Positions 17,062 through 26,446 are shown, numbered from the stretch's first letter. The stretch is 64,000 bases of DNA from an uncultured Eggerthella sp. (GCA_905203045.1 CAJKUH010000006.1:1-64000), one strand, 5' to 3'. Notes: generated from the letters alone by a model not told the origin. Program-made: numbers and translations.

Positions 17062-19155
17062 TTAGGCTGCAGCCTTTTCGCCCTTGTCTTTCTTGCCGTG
17101 CTTGAGCTTCTGATAGGCGAACACCGCGAAGACGAACACGAAGCCGATGGCGTTGATACCCAACGAAGCGATGCCGTTTGCTTCCGACATGGGCAGCATG
17201 ATGGCGATGCCGGCGACGACGGCAAGGACGCGCAGCACGGGGTTGATCTTGCCGAACAGGTAGCCCTGCAGGCCGGCGGCAACGCCGAACAGGCCGAACA
17301 GCGCCATAGCGGTGTTGAGCACCACCATATAGGGCTCAACGGGCGCCTGCATGATAAGGGCAGGGCAGAAGGCGAAGATGAACGGCACGATGTAGGCGGC
17401 AATGCCCAAGCGCGATGCCGTGACGGCGGTCTTCATCGGCTTCGACTTTGCGATGGCCGAACCTGCGTAGGCGGCAAGGGCAACCGGCGGCGTGATGTCG
17501 GCCAGGATGCCGAAGTAGAACACGAAGAAGTGAGCGCATACCAGCGGCACACCAAGCTGGATAAGGATCGGTGCGCAGGTTGCTGCCATGATGCAGTAGT
17601 TCGCCGTGGTGGGAACACCCATGCCAAGCACGATGCAGCACAGCATGGTAAGGATAAGGCCGATGATAAGGAAGTCGCCTGCCGCAAGCACGATGGCGTT
17701 GATGAGCATGGAGGCAAGGCCGGTTACCGTAATGCAGCCGGCGATCATACCAGCCAGCGCGCAGGCAACAGCAACGGCAATGGAGTTGCGGGCACCAGCG
17801 GCGAAAGCGTCGGCGGCGGTCCACAGGGCGGTTTTGCAGGTTTCAAGCAGCACGCTGCCGAAGGTGTCTTCCTCGGTGCGCTCTTCCCAGTTGGTAAGCA
17901 GGAAGTGGATGAAGCCGATGACGAACGCCACGAAAATGGAGATGGCCGCGGAAACCGCCATGGTGTACACGCCGGCGGAAACGATCCACACCAGCACGAC
18001 CAGTGGGATGATGAGATAGCAGTTCTTCAGCAGGTAGATCCAGGTGGGAAGCTCGTTGAAGGGGATGCCCTTAAGGCCGCGTGCCTTGGCTTCCAGGTGA
18101 ACGGTGCAGAAGATGCCGCCGAAGTAGAGGATGGCGGGGATAAGCGCGATGGTGGCAACCTGGATGTAGGGGATGCCCATGTACTCTGCCATCAGGAAGG
18201 CGGCAGCGCCCATGATAGGAGGCATGATCTGGCCGCCAGTGGAAGAAGCCGCTTCAACAGCGCCTGCGAATTCGGGACGGTAGCCGGTTTTCTTCATCAT
18301 GGGGATGGTCACCGAACCGGTGGTAACGGTGTTGCCTACCGAAGAGCCGGAAACCATGCCGCACAGCGCCGAGGAGATTACGGCAACCTTTGCCGGGCCG
18401 CCGGAAGACCAGCCGGCAATGCGGTTGGCGAAGCTGATGAAGAAGTTCGCGATGCCGGTGCGCTCCAAAAACGCGCCGAAGATGATGAACAGCACGATGT
18501 AGGTGTAGCACACGTTGGTGGGCGTGCCGATTACGCCGCTGGTGGTGTAGAAGAGCTTCTGCACGATGTTGGAAAGAGCGCGGTACGCATCGGAACCGTG
18601 GCTGAACTGCCAGTAGAAGGCGTAGATAAGCAAGCAGCCCACCACCACGATGATGGGGATGCCCACGCAGCGGCGGCACAGCTCGATGAGCACGGCAATG
18701 CCGCAGATGCCCAGCACCACTTCAAGCGTGCCGATGCGGGTGCCCATCATCATGATGTCGACCGCATTGACGGAGAAGTAGAGGAACGATCCAGCGCCCA
18801 CCACCATGAGCACGATGTCGTACCAGGGGATGTGGTTGGGAGCGTGGCCCGTTTTCTTAACGGGGTACATCAGGTAGCCGATGATGATGACGAACGCCAA
18901 GAAGCGCGCCAGGCGGGTTTCGGCTTGTTCAACGCTGAACAGCGTCATAAGCAGGCAGTACACCGAGAACAGCACCATCACGCCGGTGATGATGGCCTTC
19001 GGAACGCCCTGCCAGATGCGCGTGTTCGACTCGCGGTCGTACTTGCGCATTACCTCGTCGACATCAACGTCGCTGTTGGTGGGAACAACGGTTTCGTCTT
19101 TCTTGACGTCGGCTTTCTTTCTGATGTTCAGCTTCTCTGTTCCAAATATGCTCAT
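17062..19155 (-). CDS. TRAP transporter, fused permease subunits (DctQM-type, TAXI system)
   Basis: 697-aa polytopic protein combining the small 4-TM and large 12-TM subunits of a TRAP transporter. The fused arrangement with segments such as AVEAASSTGGQIMPPIMGAAAFLMAEY and GMGVPTTANYCIMAATCAP is typical of TAXI-TRAP systems, which use an ion gradient to import organic acids. The start at 19155 is backed by AAAAGGAG. The frame is open to 19242 but that extension has no ribosome site. The partner binding-protein gene lies immediately upstream. Confidence 0.94.
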   Translation of the reverse strand: MSIFGTEKLNIRKKADVKKDETVVPTNSDVDVDEVMRKYDRESNTRIWQGVPKAIITGVMVLFSVYCLLMTLFSVEQAETRLARFLAFVIIIGYLMYPVKKTGHAPNHIPWYDIVLMVVGAGSFLYFSVNAVDIMMMGTRIGTLEVVLGICGIAVLIELCRRCVGIPIIVVVGCLLIYAFYWQFSHGSDAYRALSNIVQKLFYTTSGVIGTPTNVCYTYIVLFIIFGAFLERTGIANFFISFANRIAGWSSGGPAKVAVISSALCGMVSGSSVGNTVTTGSVTIPMMKKTGYRPEFAGAVEAASSTGGQIMPPIMGAAAFLMAEYMGIPYIQVATIALIPAILYFGGIFCTVHLEAKARGLKGIPFNELPTWIYLLKNCYLIIPLVVLVWIVSAGVYTMAVSAAISIFVAFVIGFIHFLLTNWEERTEEDTFGSVLLETCKTALWTAADAFAAGARNSIAVAVACALAGMIAGCITVTGLASMLINAIVLAAGDFLIIGLILTMLCCIVLGMGVPTTANYCIMAATCAPILIQLGVPLVCAHFFVFYFGILADITPPVALAAYAGSAIAKSKPMKTAVTASRLGIAAYIVPFIFAFCPALIMQAPVEPYMVVLNTAMALFGLFGVAAGLQGYLFGKINPVLRVLAVVAGIAIMLPMSEANGIASLGINAIGFVFVFAVFAYQKLKHGKKDKGEKAAA

Positions 19156-19263
19156 AGCTCTCCTTTTGGGGACGTTTGCACATGGTTTGGGTGCGTGGTG
19201 GGTTTTCCTGCGGTGCTGCAATGGCGAAAGCCCACCAGGCACCTAACGTTGAAGTACCAAAGC

Positions 19264-19292
19264 AGGGTCGCAACGAACTTCGTTGCGACCCT
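19264..19292 (-). promoter_or_regulatory. Perfect hairpin between TRAP binding protein and permease
   Basis: AGGGTCGCAACG/CGTTGCGACCCT, 12-bp stem with a 5-nt loop and no T-run. Stem-loops at this point in transport operons commonly protect the upstream message or limit read-through, giving more binding protein than permease. Confidence 0.7.
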
Positions 19293-19330
19293 GGCTGGTT
19301 GTGTGCCGTTTGGCGATTGCGTTCGGATGC

Positions 19331-20326
19331 TTATTCAGCGGTGGGAACGTCGATGCCCTGCTCCTTGAAGTACTTGGCAGCACCTGCGTGATAGGGAACG
19401 GAGGTGATGGAAGCAGCGGTTTCAAGGTTGAGTTCCTTGTACTTGGCATGTGCGTCAGCGTTGTTCTGAGCACCGTCGAAGAGGGACTTGGTGAAGTTGT
19501 ACACGTCGTCTTCGCTTACGGAGTTGTTGGCAAGAACAACAGAGAGAACGGAAACGGTGGTGGTGTCAGAGGTCATGCCGCTGTAGGTGCCAGCAGGGAT
19601 GGTGGCAGTTGCGTAGTAAGGGGAGGTCTCCTGGAGCTTTGCGATGTGGCTTGCGTCCATGGATACCAGGTAGGCCTGCTTGGAGGTGGAAAGGTCGGTG
19701 ATGGCGGTGGTGGGAGCGCCGGCAACAATGAATGCTGCGTCAACCTTGCCGTTCTTCAGGGAGTCAGCGGAGTCGGCGAAGTTCTGGTATACCGCGGAGA
19801 TGTCGTTGCTTACGTCAAGGCCGTATGCACCCAGGATGTCAACTGCGTTGAAGTACACGCCGGAGTTGGCAGCGCCAACGGAAACCGTCTTGCCCTTCAG
19901 GTCGGCAACGGTCTTGATATCGGGGTTGCAGGTTACGATCTGAACCTGCTCGGGGTACAGGGCTGCCACGATGGAGAAGTCCTTGTAAGCTGCGCCGTCG
20001 AAGAGGTTGGTGCCGTTGTAGGCGTAGGTTGCAACGTCGGTCTGGCAGAATGCGAGCTCAGCTTCGTTGCTTTCCAGGGACTGGATGTTTGCCTTGGAGC
20101 CTTCGCTGGAAAGAGCGTTTACCTTAACGCCAGCGTTGTTGGTTGCGTACTGGGCAAGAACGCTGCCATAGGCATAGTACGTGCCGGATTCGCCGCCGGT
20201 TACGAAGCGCAGTTCTTTGCTGCTCTTGTTGTCGCTCGATGAGCTGTTGCTTCCGCAGCCAACCAGTGCGAGTGCCATGCACGCGGCGCAAGCTGCGACG
20301 AAAATAGCCAGAAGCTTTTTCTTCAT
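19331..20326 (-). CDS. TAXI family TRAP solute-binding lipoprotein
   Basis: 331-aa secreted receptor for the TRAP permease. A lipoprotein signal (MKKKLLAIFVAACAACMALALVGC) ends in the lipobox LVGC, so it is anchored outside the membrane. The mature part starts with a Ser-rich linker, then LRFVTGGESGTYYAYGSVLA, the TAXI-family ligand-binding motif, and ELAFCQTDVATYAYNG. The ligand is not predictable; characterised relatives bind glutamate or dicarboxylates. A divergent LysR gene probably controls it. Confidence 0.94.
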   Translation of the reverse strand: MKKKLLAIFVAACAACMALALVGCGSNSSSSDNKSSKELRFVTGGESGTYYAYGSVLAQYATNNAGVKVNALSSEGSKANIQSLESNEAELAFCQTDVATYAYNGTNLFDGAAYKDFSIVAALYPEQVQIVTCNPDIKTVADLKGKTVSVGAANSGVYFNAVDILGAYGLDVSNDISAVYQNFADSADSLKNGKVDAAFIVAGAPTTAITDLSTSKQAYLVSMDASHIAKLQETSPYYATATIPAGTYSGMTSDTTTVSVLSVVLANNSVSEDDVYNFTKSLFDGAQNNADAHAKYKELNLETAASITSVPYHAGAAKYFKEQGIDVPTAE

Positions 20327-20492
20327 GTCCTTCTCTCTTTCTTCTGCTTGTTTCCTTCTTGCGAAAGGCGAACGCCTCGGCGCGGGGTTTGTCCGCGTTG
20401 GCTTGAAAACCCGGCGCCGAGAGCGTTCAACGTTTCGTTGTTTGATGATTTTACGTGAACCGACCGTTTATTTTTTGTAAAAGTATGATTAA

Positions 20493-20510
20493 TTTTGTTA
20501 TGCAACAAAA
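20493..20510. promoter_or_regulatory. Inverted repeat between TAXI operon and LysR gene
   Basis: TTTTGTT-ATGC-AACAAAA in the 355-bp divergent gap. It overlaps a minus-strand promoter candidate (TTGTTG, 17-bp spacer, TACTTT). An AT-rich palindrome at this position is a plausible LysR operator. The gap also contains a long imperfect hairpin near 20368-20429 (GAACGCCTCGGCGC pairing with GGCGCCGAGAGCGTTC) in the leader of the binding-protein gene. No small gene was found. Confidence 0.5.
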
Positions 20511-20681
20511 ATCATTGGATAGCGGTATTCTGGTAGGGGTGAACGGCGTTCATGGTTGGATGCCCGGCATCTGCTAGGGTGGGCCGAACCGAAAGAAAGC
20601 GTCCTTTCGCTTCGGAGAATGCTCTAAAGCGATTGCCCTATCGAACAATTGAAACTACTAAATAAAGCAAGGAAGGCGAAC

Positions 20682-21602
20682 ATGGCACTCGAAGGCTGGG
20701 ACTGGTTCATAAAGCTTGCCGAAAACGAGAATTTCACCAAAGCGGCTGACGAGCTTCAGATCTCGCAGCAAACGCTCAGTGCTCGCTTGGTTTCACTGGA
20801 GCGCAACCTTGGTGCCAAGCTGGTGGTACGTGGTACCCCGCTTTCGCTTACTTCTGCTGGCCAGGTGTTTTTGCTGTATGCACGTGAACAGCGCCAGGCC
20901 CAGCAGGACATGATCCGTCAGATCGGCGAAGTGGCCGGCGGCGGTGCCGGCGTGCTGAAAGTGGGCGTTTCACACACGCGCGGCAGTTACCTGATGCCTA
21001 AAGTTGTTCGCCGCTTGTCTGAAGAGCTCCCCGCGGTAAGCGTGAAATTGGTCGAGGACACGAACCGCAATCTGCTTCGCAGTGCTGAGCGCGGTGAGGT
21101 GGACGTGTGCATTGCCCGCTTCGAGGGTGCCTGTCCTGGGGTGGAAGTGGAGCCGATCTACGAAGAGGAAATCGTGCTTGCCGTGCGCGCCGACGTGCTT
21201 TCCAAGGTTATGGGCACCGATGCCAAGGCAGCCGCCGCCACGCTTGCCAGCAACGGCATTGGCGCCTTGCAGAAGTGCCCGTTCATCCTGGGCTCGGTAG
21301 ATGATATTTCCGGCCGTGTTGCCTATTCGGAGCTGCGTAATGCGGGCATCAAACCCCATGTGGTTGCCACCAGCGGCAACATGCCTACCTTGCTCACGCT
21401 GTGCGCCGAGGGGTTGGGCGCGGTGTTCTGCCCGACCGACATGCTGGATGCGTCCCCCATGGTTTCGGGCGATTTGCTGCGTATTCCGCTTTCGTCGCAA
21501 TCCCGTTACACCATCGAGCTGGGAATCCCTATGCGTTCCGAGCGCTGGCAGGTGGTGGATGCCTTCCGCCGCATCCTTTTGGAGGTTACCTCGGCCAAGT
21601 AA
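20682..21602 (+). CDS. LysR family transcriptional regulator
   Basis: 306-aa LTTR. The N-terminal HTH reads WFIKLAENENFTKAADELQISQQTLSARLVSLERNLGAKL; the effector domain follows from about residue 90. Start at 20682 uses AAGGAAGG; an upstream in-frame ATG at 20649 lacks a site. Divergent transcription from the TAXI TRAP operon suggests it senses the transported acid or a metabolite of it and controls that operon. Confidence 0.9.
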   Translation: MALEGWDWFIKLAENENFTKAADELQISQQTLSARLVSLERNLGAKLVVRGTPLSLTSAGQVFLLYAREQRQAQQDMIRQIGEVAGGGAGVLKVGVSHTRGSYLMPKVVRRLSEELPAVSVKLVEDTNRNLLRSAERGEVDVCIARFEGACPGVEVEPIYEEEIVLAVRADVLSKVMGTDAKAAAATLASNGIGALQKCPFILGSVDDISGRVAYSELRNAGIKPHVVATSGNMPTLLTLCAEGLGAVFCPTDMLDASPMVSGDLLRIPLSSQSRYTIELGIPMRSERWQVVDAFRRILLEVTSAK

Positions 21603-21724
21603 TGCTTTGCGCCGTTCTGCCGAACAGCGCAAGACTCACGAGGCGCGATGACGCTGCGCGGGGTTCTGATGGCACAGCTGGGCCTCAATCGGTCGGGGCG
21701 AGAGTTCGCTAGGCTATGGAGAGT

Positions 21725-21915
21725 CATGCCCTCTCGGGTCTCGCTTGCGCTTATTTCGGTTTTCAAAGAATTGATTTTTTAATTAGTGATGGAAATCGCG
21801 GATATGGTTCGACGCATGGTTCACCCTATCCCTTCATCAGCGATCGAATACTTGGGGCGATTTCTTGTATTCAATTCTTTTCAAACCGCGCTCCAGAGAG
21901 ACCCGAGAGGGCATG
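21725..21915. repeat. Nested inverted-repeat element of about 190 bp
   Basis: CATGCCCTCTCGGGTCTC (21725-21742) recurs perfectly inverted at 21898-21915. Inside it, GGTTTTCAAAGAATTGA is matched by the inverse of TTCAATTCTTTTCAAACC, and GAAATCGC near 21790 by GCGATTTC near 21858. The whole can fold into one long interrupted hairpin. It fills most of the 359-bp gap between the convergent LysR and pxpA genes and contains no convincing ORF. It could be a MITE-like element or a bidirectional structural terminator. Confidence 0.7.
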
Positions 21916-21961
21916 CCTCCCCGCTGTCTTGTTTGTGCTTGCAGCTGGATAAACAAAGGAA

Positions 21962-22723
21962 TTAGTGCTGTACCGGCGCTATCTCGATGCCGTTTTCCTG
22001 GAAGGCTTTGCGGATGCGGCGTATATAGGCTAGTGCCTGGGGGGTGTCGCCGTGGACGCAGATGGTGTCGGGGTGCATGGCAAGTTCGGCGCCTTCGTAT
22101 GATTTCACAATGCCAGTTTTGATGGCCTCCACGGCACGCGCGATGGCGAACTCTTCGTTGGCAATAACGGCATCGGGTAAGGTGCGGCTGCGCAGGGTGC
22201 CGTCGTTGTTGTAGTTGCGGTCCAGGAAGAACTCCTGCGCTGTGGCAAGGCCTGCAGCGTTTCCCGCTTCGATGAGCTTGCTTCCCGCCAGCCCCACCAA
22301 AACCAGGGAAGGATCGAAGTCGTGCACGGCTTGGGCTATGGCTTGCGCCGTTTCCGCGTCTTTCGCAGCAGTGTTGTACAGCTGGCCGTGCGGTTTCACA
22401 TGATGCAGACGGGTGCCCTGTGCGGTGCAGAAGGCCGAAAGCGTGCCGATCTGCGCCAGGACGTAGGCATACACCTCATCGGGCGAAAGCGCCATGTTCC
22501 TGCGGCCGAAGCCTTGAAGGTCGGGATACCCTGGATGAGCGCCCAAGGCAATGCCCGCATGCGCTGCCATTTCAACCGTGCGTCGCATAACAACAGGATC
22601 GCCGGCATGGGCGCCGCAGGCGATGTTGCAGCTGCTTACCAAAGGGATGATCTTGGCATCGCAGCCCAAGGTGTAACGACCGAAGCTTTCCCCTAAATCG
22701 CTGTTCAAGTCGATGGTTGGCAT
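21962..22723 (-). CDS. pxpA: 5-oxoprolinase subunit A (LamB/YcsF family)
   Basis: 253-aa metal-dependent subunit of the bacterial ATP-dependent 5-oxoprolinase PxpABC, which opens 5-oxoproline to glutamate. Family signatures: DLNSDLGESFGRY at the N-terminus, NIACGAHAGDP, GAHPGYPDLQGFGRR, and HVKPHGQLYN. It is the last gene of the operon, separated from the preceding gene by 53 bp that hold a dispersed palindrome. Confidence 0.95.
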   Translation of the reverse strand: MPTIDLNSDLGESFGRYTLGCDAKIIPLVSSCNIACGAHAGDPVVMRRTVEMAAHAGIALGAHPGYPDLQGFGRRNMALSPDEVYAYVLAQIGTLSAFCTAQGTRLHHVKPHGQLYNTAAKDAETAQAIAQAVHDFDPSLVLVGLAGSKLIEAGNAAGLATAQEFFLDRNYNNDGTLRSRTLPDAVIANEEFAIARAVEAIKTGIVKSYEGAELAMHPDTICVHGDTPQALAYIRRIRKAFQENGIEIAPVQH

Positions 22724-22742
22724 ATCGCGCTCCTTCAGAGAA

Positions 22743-22775
22743 ATGACAAAATGAGGACTGTCCCCATTTTGTCAT
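22743..22775. repeat. Dispersed GGACTGTCC palindrome, copy 3
   Basis: ATGACAAAATGAGGAC and GTCCCCATTTTGTCAT form arms of a 33-bp palindrome with one mismatch. It sits inside the pxp operon between the D-glutamate cyclase-family gene and pxpA, where it could act as an mRNA hairpin. Confidence 0.75.
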
Positions 22776-22776
22776 C

Positions 22777-23583
22777 CTAGAATTTCAGGCTTACGTTTTT
22801 GGTGTCGGTGATAAGCATGCAGCCCGGTGCGTGCGTGATGGCGAAGGCGGGCTTGGAGTTCATCACGATGGATTGCGGGGTCACGCCGCAGGCCCAGAAC
22901 ACCGGCACTTCACCAGGACGGATGTCAACGGGGTCGCCGAAATCGGGCTTGGAAAGGTCAGCGATGCCGATTTGCGTCGGGTCGCCGATATGGATGGGCG
23001 CACCGTGCACCTTGGGGATGGCGCCCGAGATCTGCGTTGCCTGCACCACCTGGTTGTAGGGGATGGGGCGCATGGAAACCACCATCTTGCCGCTCATGGA
23101 GCCGGCGGGCGTGCAATCGATGTTGGTAAGGTACATCGAGACGTTGCGCCCCATGGTGTTGTGCCTCATCTCGATGCCGGCTTCGATGAGCTCGCTTTCG
23201 AAACTGAACGAGCAGCCGATGACGAAGCTCACCAAATCGTCGCGCCAATAGGCAGACACGTCGGTGGTCTCTTCTACCATTTCGCCGTTCTGGTAGATGC
23301 GATAGCGCGGGAAGTCGGTTGCGATGTCGCAGTCGGTGGCGCAGATGGTGGCCTGGCGTGCACCTACCTCGGTTACTTCGAGCAACGGGCAGGGCTTGGG
23401 GTTTCGCTGGGCGAACAGCAGGAAGTCATAAGCGTCTTCCTTGGGCAAAACGATGAGGTTTGCCTGGGCGTATCCGGGGCACAAGCCACTGGTGGGCTGG
23501 TCGAAGCGGCCATCGCGGATGGCGTGGCGTACTTGCCTTGGGGTGGCGTTTTTCAAATCGGAAAGGGAAAGTGGGGTGCTCAT
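22777..23583 (-). CDS. D-glutamate cyclase / putative hydro-lyase family (DUF1445)
   Basis: 268-aa cytoplasmic protein of the YcsI/DUF1445 family, assigned by HAMAP-style naming as a putative hydro-lyase and grouped with D-glutamate cyclase. Seen here: the N-terminal GLCPGYAQANLIVLP, the central VSFVIGCSFSFESELIEAGI, and the C-terminal VFWACGVTPQS and ITHAPGCMLITD motifs. Members often sit with pxp genes. Cyclisation of D-glutamate would yield 5-oxo-D-proline, a plausible feed for this pathway, but stereochemistry and activity are inferred. It begins 1 bp after the accC stop. Confidence 0.87.
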   Translation of the reverse strand: MSTPLSLSDLKNATPRQVRHAIRDGRFDQPTSGLCPGYAQANLIVLPKEDAYDFLLFAQRNPKPCPLLEVTEVGARQATICATDCDIATDFPRYRIYQNGEMVEETTDVSAYWRDDLVSFVIGCSFSFESELIEAGIEMRHNTMGRNVSMYLTNIDCTPAGSMSGKMVVSMRPIPYNQVVQATQISGAIPKVHGAPIHIGDPTQIGIADLSKPDFGDPVDIRPGEVPVFWACGVTPQSIVMNSKPAFAITHAPGCMLITDTKNVSLKF

Positions 23584-23584
23584 G

Positions 23585-24934
23585 CTACAGCTCTCCTTTC
23601 AAGAACTTCTCGATGAACCCGGTGTTCGCTTCGCCGTTGCGGAACGTGCTGTTTCGGATAATGGCCTGCTGGAAATCAAGATTGGTGTTTATTCCCAAGA
23701 TAACCGTTTCATCAAGGGCGGCGTCCATCTTCGCTAGCGCCTCGGCGCGGTTTTCCGCGTGCACGATGATTTTCGCCACCAGCGAATCGTAGTACGGCGG
23801 TATGCTGCAGCCGGCAAATGCGGCGGTGTCTACGCGCACGCCGTTGCCGCCAGGCAGATGCAGTGCCGTGATGGTGCCAGGTGAGGGCAGGAACTTATTG
23901 TTGGGCTGCTCAGCGTTGATGCGGCATTCGATGGCGCATCCGCGGCAGACGACGTCTTCTTGCGAAACGCTCAAACGCTCGCCTGCGGCAACGCGTATCA
24001 TTTCGCGCATGATGTCGAATCCCGACACCATTTCCGTCACGGGGTGCTCTACCTGTACGCGCGTGTTCATTTCCATGAAGTAGTAGTTGGCGTCTTGGTC
24101 CACCAAGAACTCGATGGTGCCGGCCGAAGTGTAGCCAACGGCCTTCGCCGCCCGTACAGCCGCTTCGCCCATTTCCCTGCGCACCCGTTCAGGCAATGCG
24201 GGACAGGGGGATTCCTCGATCATCTTCTGATGGTTGCGCTGCACCGAGCAGTCGCGCTCGCCCAAGGAAACCACATTGCCAAAGGAATCGGCGATAACCT
24301 GCACTTCCACGTGGCGCGGGTTCATCACGGCGCGCTCCAGGTACATGGTGTCGTCGTCGAAGCCGTTCACGCTCTCGCGCTGTGCCACGTTGAACATGGC
24401 GGCGAAGTCATCTTCGCTTTCGCTGACGCGCATGCCTTTGCCGCCACCGCCCGATGAAGCCTTGATCATGATGGGCCAGTCAATTTCGCGGGCCAAGGGC
24501 AGGGCCTCTTCGACCGAGTGCACGGCTTGCTTGGTGCCGGGAACCACCGGAACGCCCGCTCCCATCATGGTGCGCCGTGCCTGGCTTTTGTTGCCCATGC
24601 GGTCGATGATGTCGGGAACAGGGCCGATGAACGCAAGGCCGTTTTCCTCGCAGAGGCGTGCGAAATCGCTGCGCTCGGAAAGGAAGCCGTAGCCGGGGTG
24701 CACGGCTTGGCAGCCCGTGGCAAGCGCAGCTTCGATGATGGCGCTGCCTTTCAGATAGCTTTCCTGCGGGGCGGGATTGCCGATGCACACGCATTCGTCG
24801 GCAAGCTGTGCGGGCAGGGCGTCCGCGTCGGCGGTGGAGCATACGGCTACCGCTTGGATGCCCAGGGCGTGGCAAGCGCGTATGATGCGCACGGCAATCT
24901 CGCCGCGGTTGGCAACAAGGATCTTGGTGAACAT
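23585..24934 (-). CDS. accC: Biotin carboxylase
   Basis: 449-aa ATP-grasp enzyme that carboxylates BCCP-bound biotin. KILVANRGEIAVRIIRACHALG at the N-terminus, MIKASSGGGGKGMRV (ATP loop), YLERAVMNPRHVEVQ, and EMNTRVQVEHPVTE are all present. It could serve acetyl-CoA carboxylase together with AccDA, a 5-oxoproline-linked carboxylase system, or both. It is the only biotin carboxylase in the window. Confidence 0.95.
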   Translation of the reverse strand: MFTKILVANRGEIAVRIIRACHALGIQAVAVCSTADADALPAQLADECVCIGNPAPQESYLKGSAIIEAALATGCQAVHPGYGFLSERSDFARLCEENGLAFIGPVPDIIDRMGNKSQARRTMMGAGVPVVPGTKQAVHSVEEALPLAREIDWPIMIKASSGGGGKGMRVSESEDDFAAMFNVAQRESVNGFDDDTMYLERAVMNPRHVEVQVIADSFGNVVSLGERDCSVQRNHQKMIEESPCPALPERVRREMGEAAVRAAKAVGYTSAGTIEFLVDQDANYYFMEMNTRVQVEHPVTEMVSGFDIMREMIRVAAGERLSVSQEDVVCRGCAIECRINAEQPNNKFLPSPGTITALHLPGGNGVRVDTAAFAGCSIPPYYDSLVAKIIVHAENRAEALAKMDAALDETVILGINTNLDFQQAIIRNSTFRNGEANTGFIEKFLKGEL

Positions 24935-24944
24935 GGCGTTTCCT

Positions 24945-25376
24945 CTAGTTCGGTTCGATGACGAAGAGGGGCTGGTCGAATTCGACCTGTTCGCCGTTGG
25001 CGGCTAGGATTTCAGTCACCGTGCCGGCGGCAGGCGCGCTTATCTCGTTCATCATCTTCATGGCTTCCACCAGGGCAAGGGTCTGGCCTGCTTCAACGGC
25101 GCTGCCTGCTGAAACATAGGGCGCGTCGTCGGGGCTGGGGGCCAGGTAGCAGGTGCCAACCATGGGGCTGCACACGGTGATGCCCTCGTCTTGGGCGCTC
25201 GCGGGCGCTCCCATGCTCGCTTCTGCTTGTTGGGGCTGCGGCGTTCCGACGACTACAGGTGCTGCGGCGGGTTTACGCTCCAAGAAGATTTCCTTGCCGT
25301 CTTCCGCGACACGCAGGGCGGTAAGGCCCGCTTCGTCCATAAGGGTGAGGTATTCCTTGACTTCGTTTATGTCCAT
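24945..25376 (-). CDS. accB: Biotin carboxyl carrier protein
   Basis: 143-aa BCCP. The C-terminal biotinyl domain has ALVEAMKMMNEI, whose Lys between the two Met is the biotinylation site; SPMVGTCYLAPSPD is the preceding strand and thumb region. A Pro/Ala/Gln-rich linker joins it to the N-terminal helix. The start lies inside the end of pxpC (10-bp overlap) with GGAGC upstream. Confidence 0.95.
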   Translation of the reverse strand: MDINEVKEYLTLMDEAGLTALRVAEDGKEIFLERKPAAAPVVVGTPQPQQAEASMGAPASAQDEGITVCSPMVGTCYLAPSPDDAPYVSAGSAVEAGQTLALVEAMKMMNEISAPAAGTVTEILAANGEQVEFDQPLFVIEPN

Positions 25377-26446
25377 GGGTGCTCCTTTACCAGGGCTTGT
25401 TTCAGCCAGAGGGGGTTGTTTTCGGTGCGTTGCTTCAGAAGCTCACCGAGCTTTGCTGCCGCGCGGCGTGCATTGCAGGTGCACGGCCCGGGGTTTTGCA
25501 GGACATGCTCGTATGCAAGCAAGGTGCGCTCCTCTTCGCGATACAGCGCTTGTGCTTCTTGCACGTTTATTCGCTGGAACCTGATTTCCCTGCCGGGGCG
25601 ACATTGAACCAGCTTCGGAAGGTCGACGCTGGCAACCGTTCCGATTTTGGCATAGCCTCCGGTTGTTTGCCGGTCTGCCAACATGATGATGGGCTTGCCG
25701 TGGGCGGGAACCTGCACGGCCCCGAAGGCGATGCCGTCGGATGCGATGTCCGAGCCATGCCTCGTTTCGATCGCTGGGCCTTCAAGGCGGAATCCCATGC
25801 GGTCGGACTGCGACGTAGTGCTGAACCGTTGGCCGTAGAACGTTTCCACACCCTGCTCGGTGAACAGGTTTTCCTGCGGGCCGGGTATTACGCGCAAGAT
25901 TATCGGGTCGGTTTCTTGGGCGGGTTCTTCTTCGGCGGGTATGGTGCGAAGCGGCAGGTTTGCAAGAAACGTGAGGTTCGATGCCAGCGGAATGCAGTCG
26001 CCGTATGCCAGGGCGCGGCCGTGCCAACCGCCGATGCCGCATTTGAGGTTGGTCGAAGCACTTCCCATGACCGAAGGGACATCAAGCCCGCCGCCAGCGA
26101 AGGCAAGGTAGCCGAACATGCCCTTGTGGGCTGCCCCGCATTCAAGAACGGCGTCGGCGGGGATCTCGAATGCTTGGTTCAAAGGGACTTGCTCCCCGTT
26201 CACACGCGCTTGGAAATCGGCGCCGGCAAGTGCAACGTAGGTTTTCTTGGTGAAGCGCAACGTGGGGCCGGCCAGCACGAATTCGAGCACGCTCGCGTTC
26301 TGGTTGTTGCCAACCAGGATGTTCGCGATGCGTGCGGCATGGCGGTCCATCACGCCGTTAGGGGAAAACCCGCTGCTCAAAAAGCCCGTTCTGCCCAGGT
26401 CCTGCACGGTGGTGGAAAGCCCCGGCTTTTTCACGAAGATGCTCAT
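25367..26446 (-). CDS. pxpC: 5-oxoprolinase subunit C (biotin-dependent carboxyltransferase-like)
   Basis: 359-aa subunit of the KipA/AHS2 family. It begins MSIFVKKPGLSTTVQDLGR, the family start, with FSPNGVMDRHAARIAN following and IPAHGKPI-like VQVPAHGKPIIMLADRQTTGGY near residue 270. The frame is open to 26626, but that extension is low-complexity antisense of pxpB. It overlaps pxpB by 4 bp. Paired with PxpB it forms the allophanate-hydrolase-like half of 5-oxoprolinase. Confidence 0.93.
   Translation of the reverse strand: MSIFVKKPGLSTTVQDLGRTGFLSSGFSPNGVMDRHAARIANILVGNNQNASVLEFVLAGPTLRFTKKTYVALAGADFQARVNGEQVPLNQAFEIPADAVLECGAAHKGMFGYLAFAGGGLDVPSVMGSASTNLKCGIGGWHGRALAYGDCIPLASNLTFLANLPLRTIPAEEEPAQETDPIILRVIPGPQENLFTEQGVETFYGQRFSTTSQSDRMGFRLEGPAIETRHGSDIASDGIAFGAVQVPAHGKPIIMLADRQTTGGYAKIGTVASVDLPKLVQCRPGREIRFQRINVQEAQALYREEERTLLAYEHVLQNPGPCTCNARRAAAKLGELLKQRTENNPLWLKQALVKEHPWT

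Noticed and set aside
17014..19368. 784-codon plus-strand frame over the TRAP permease
   Set aside because: Shadow frame, extreme His/Gly/Asp composition from antisense of membrane codons.
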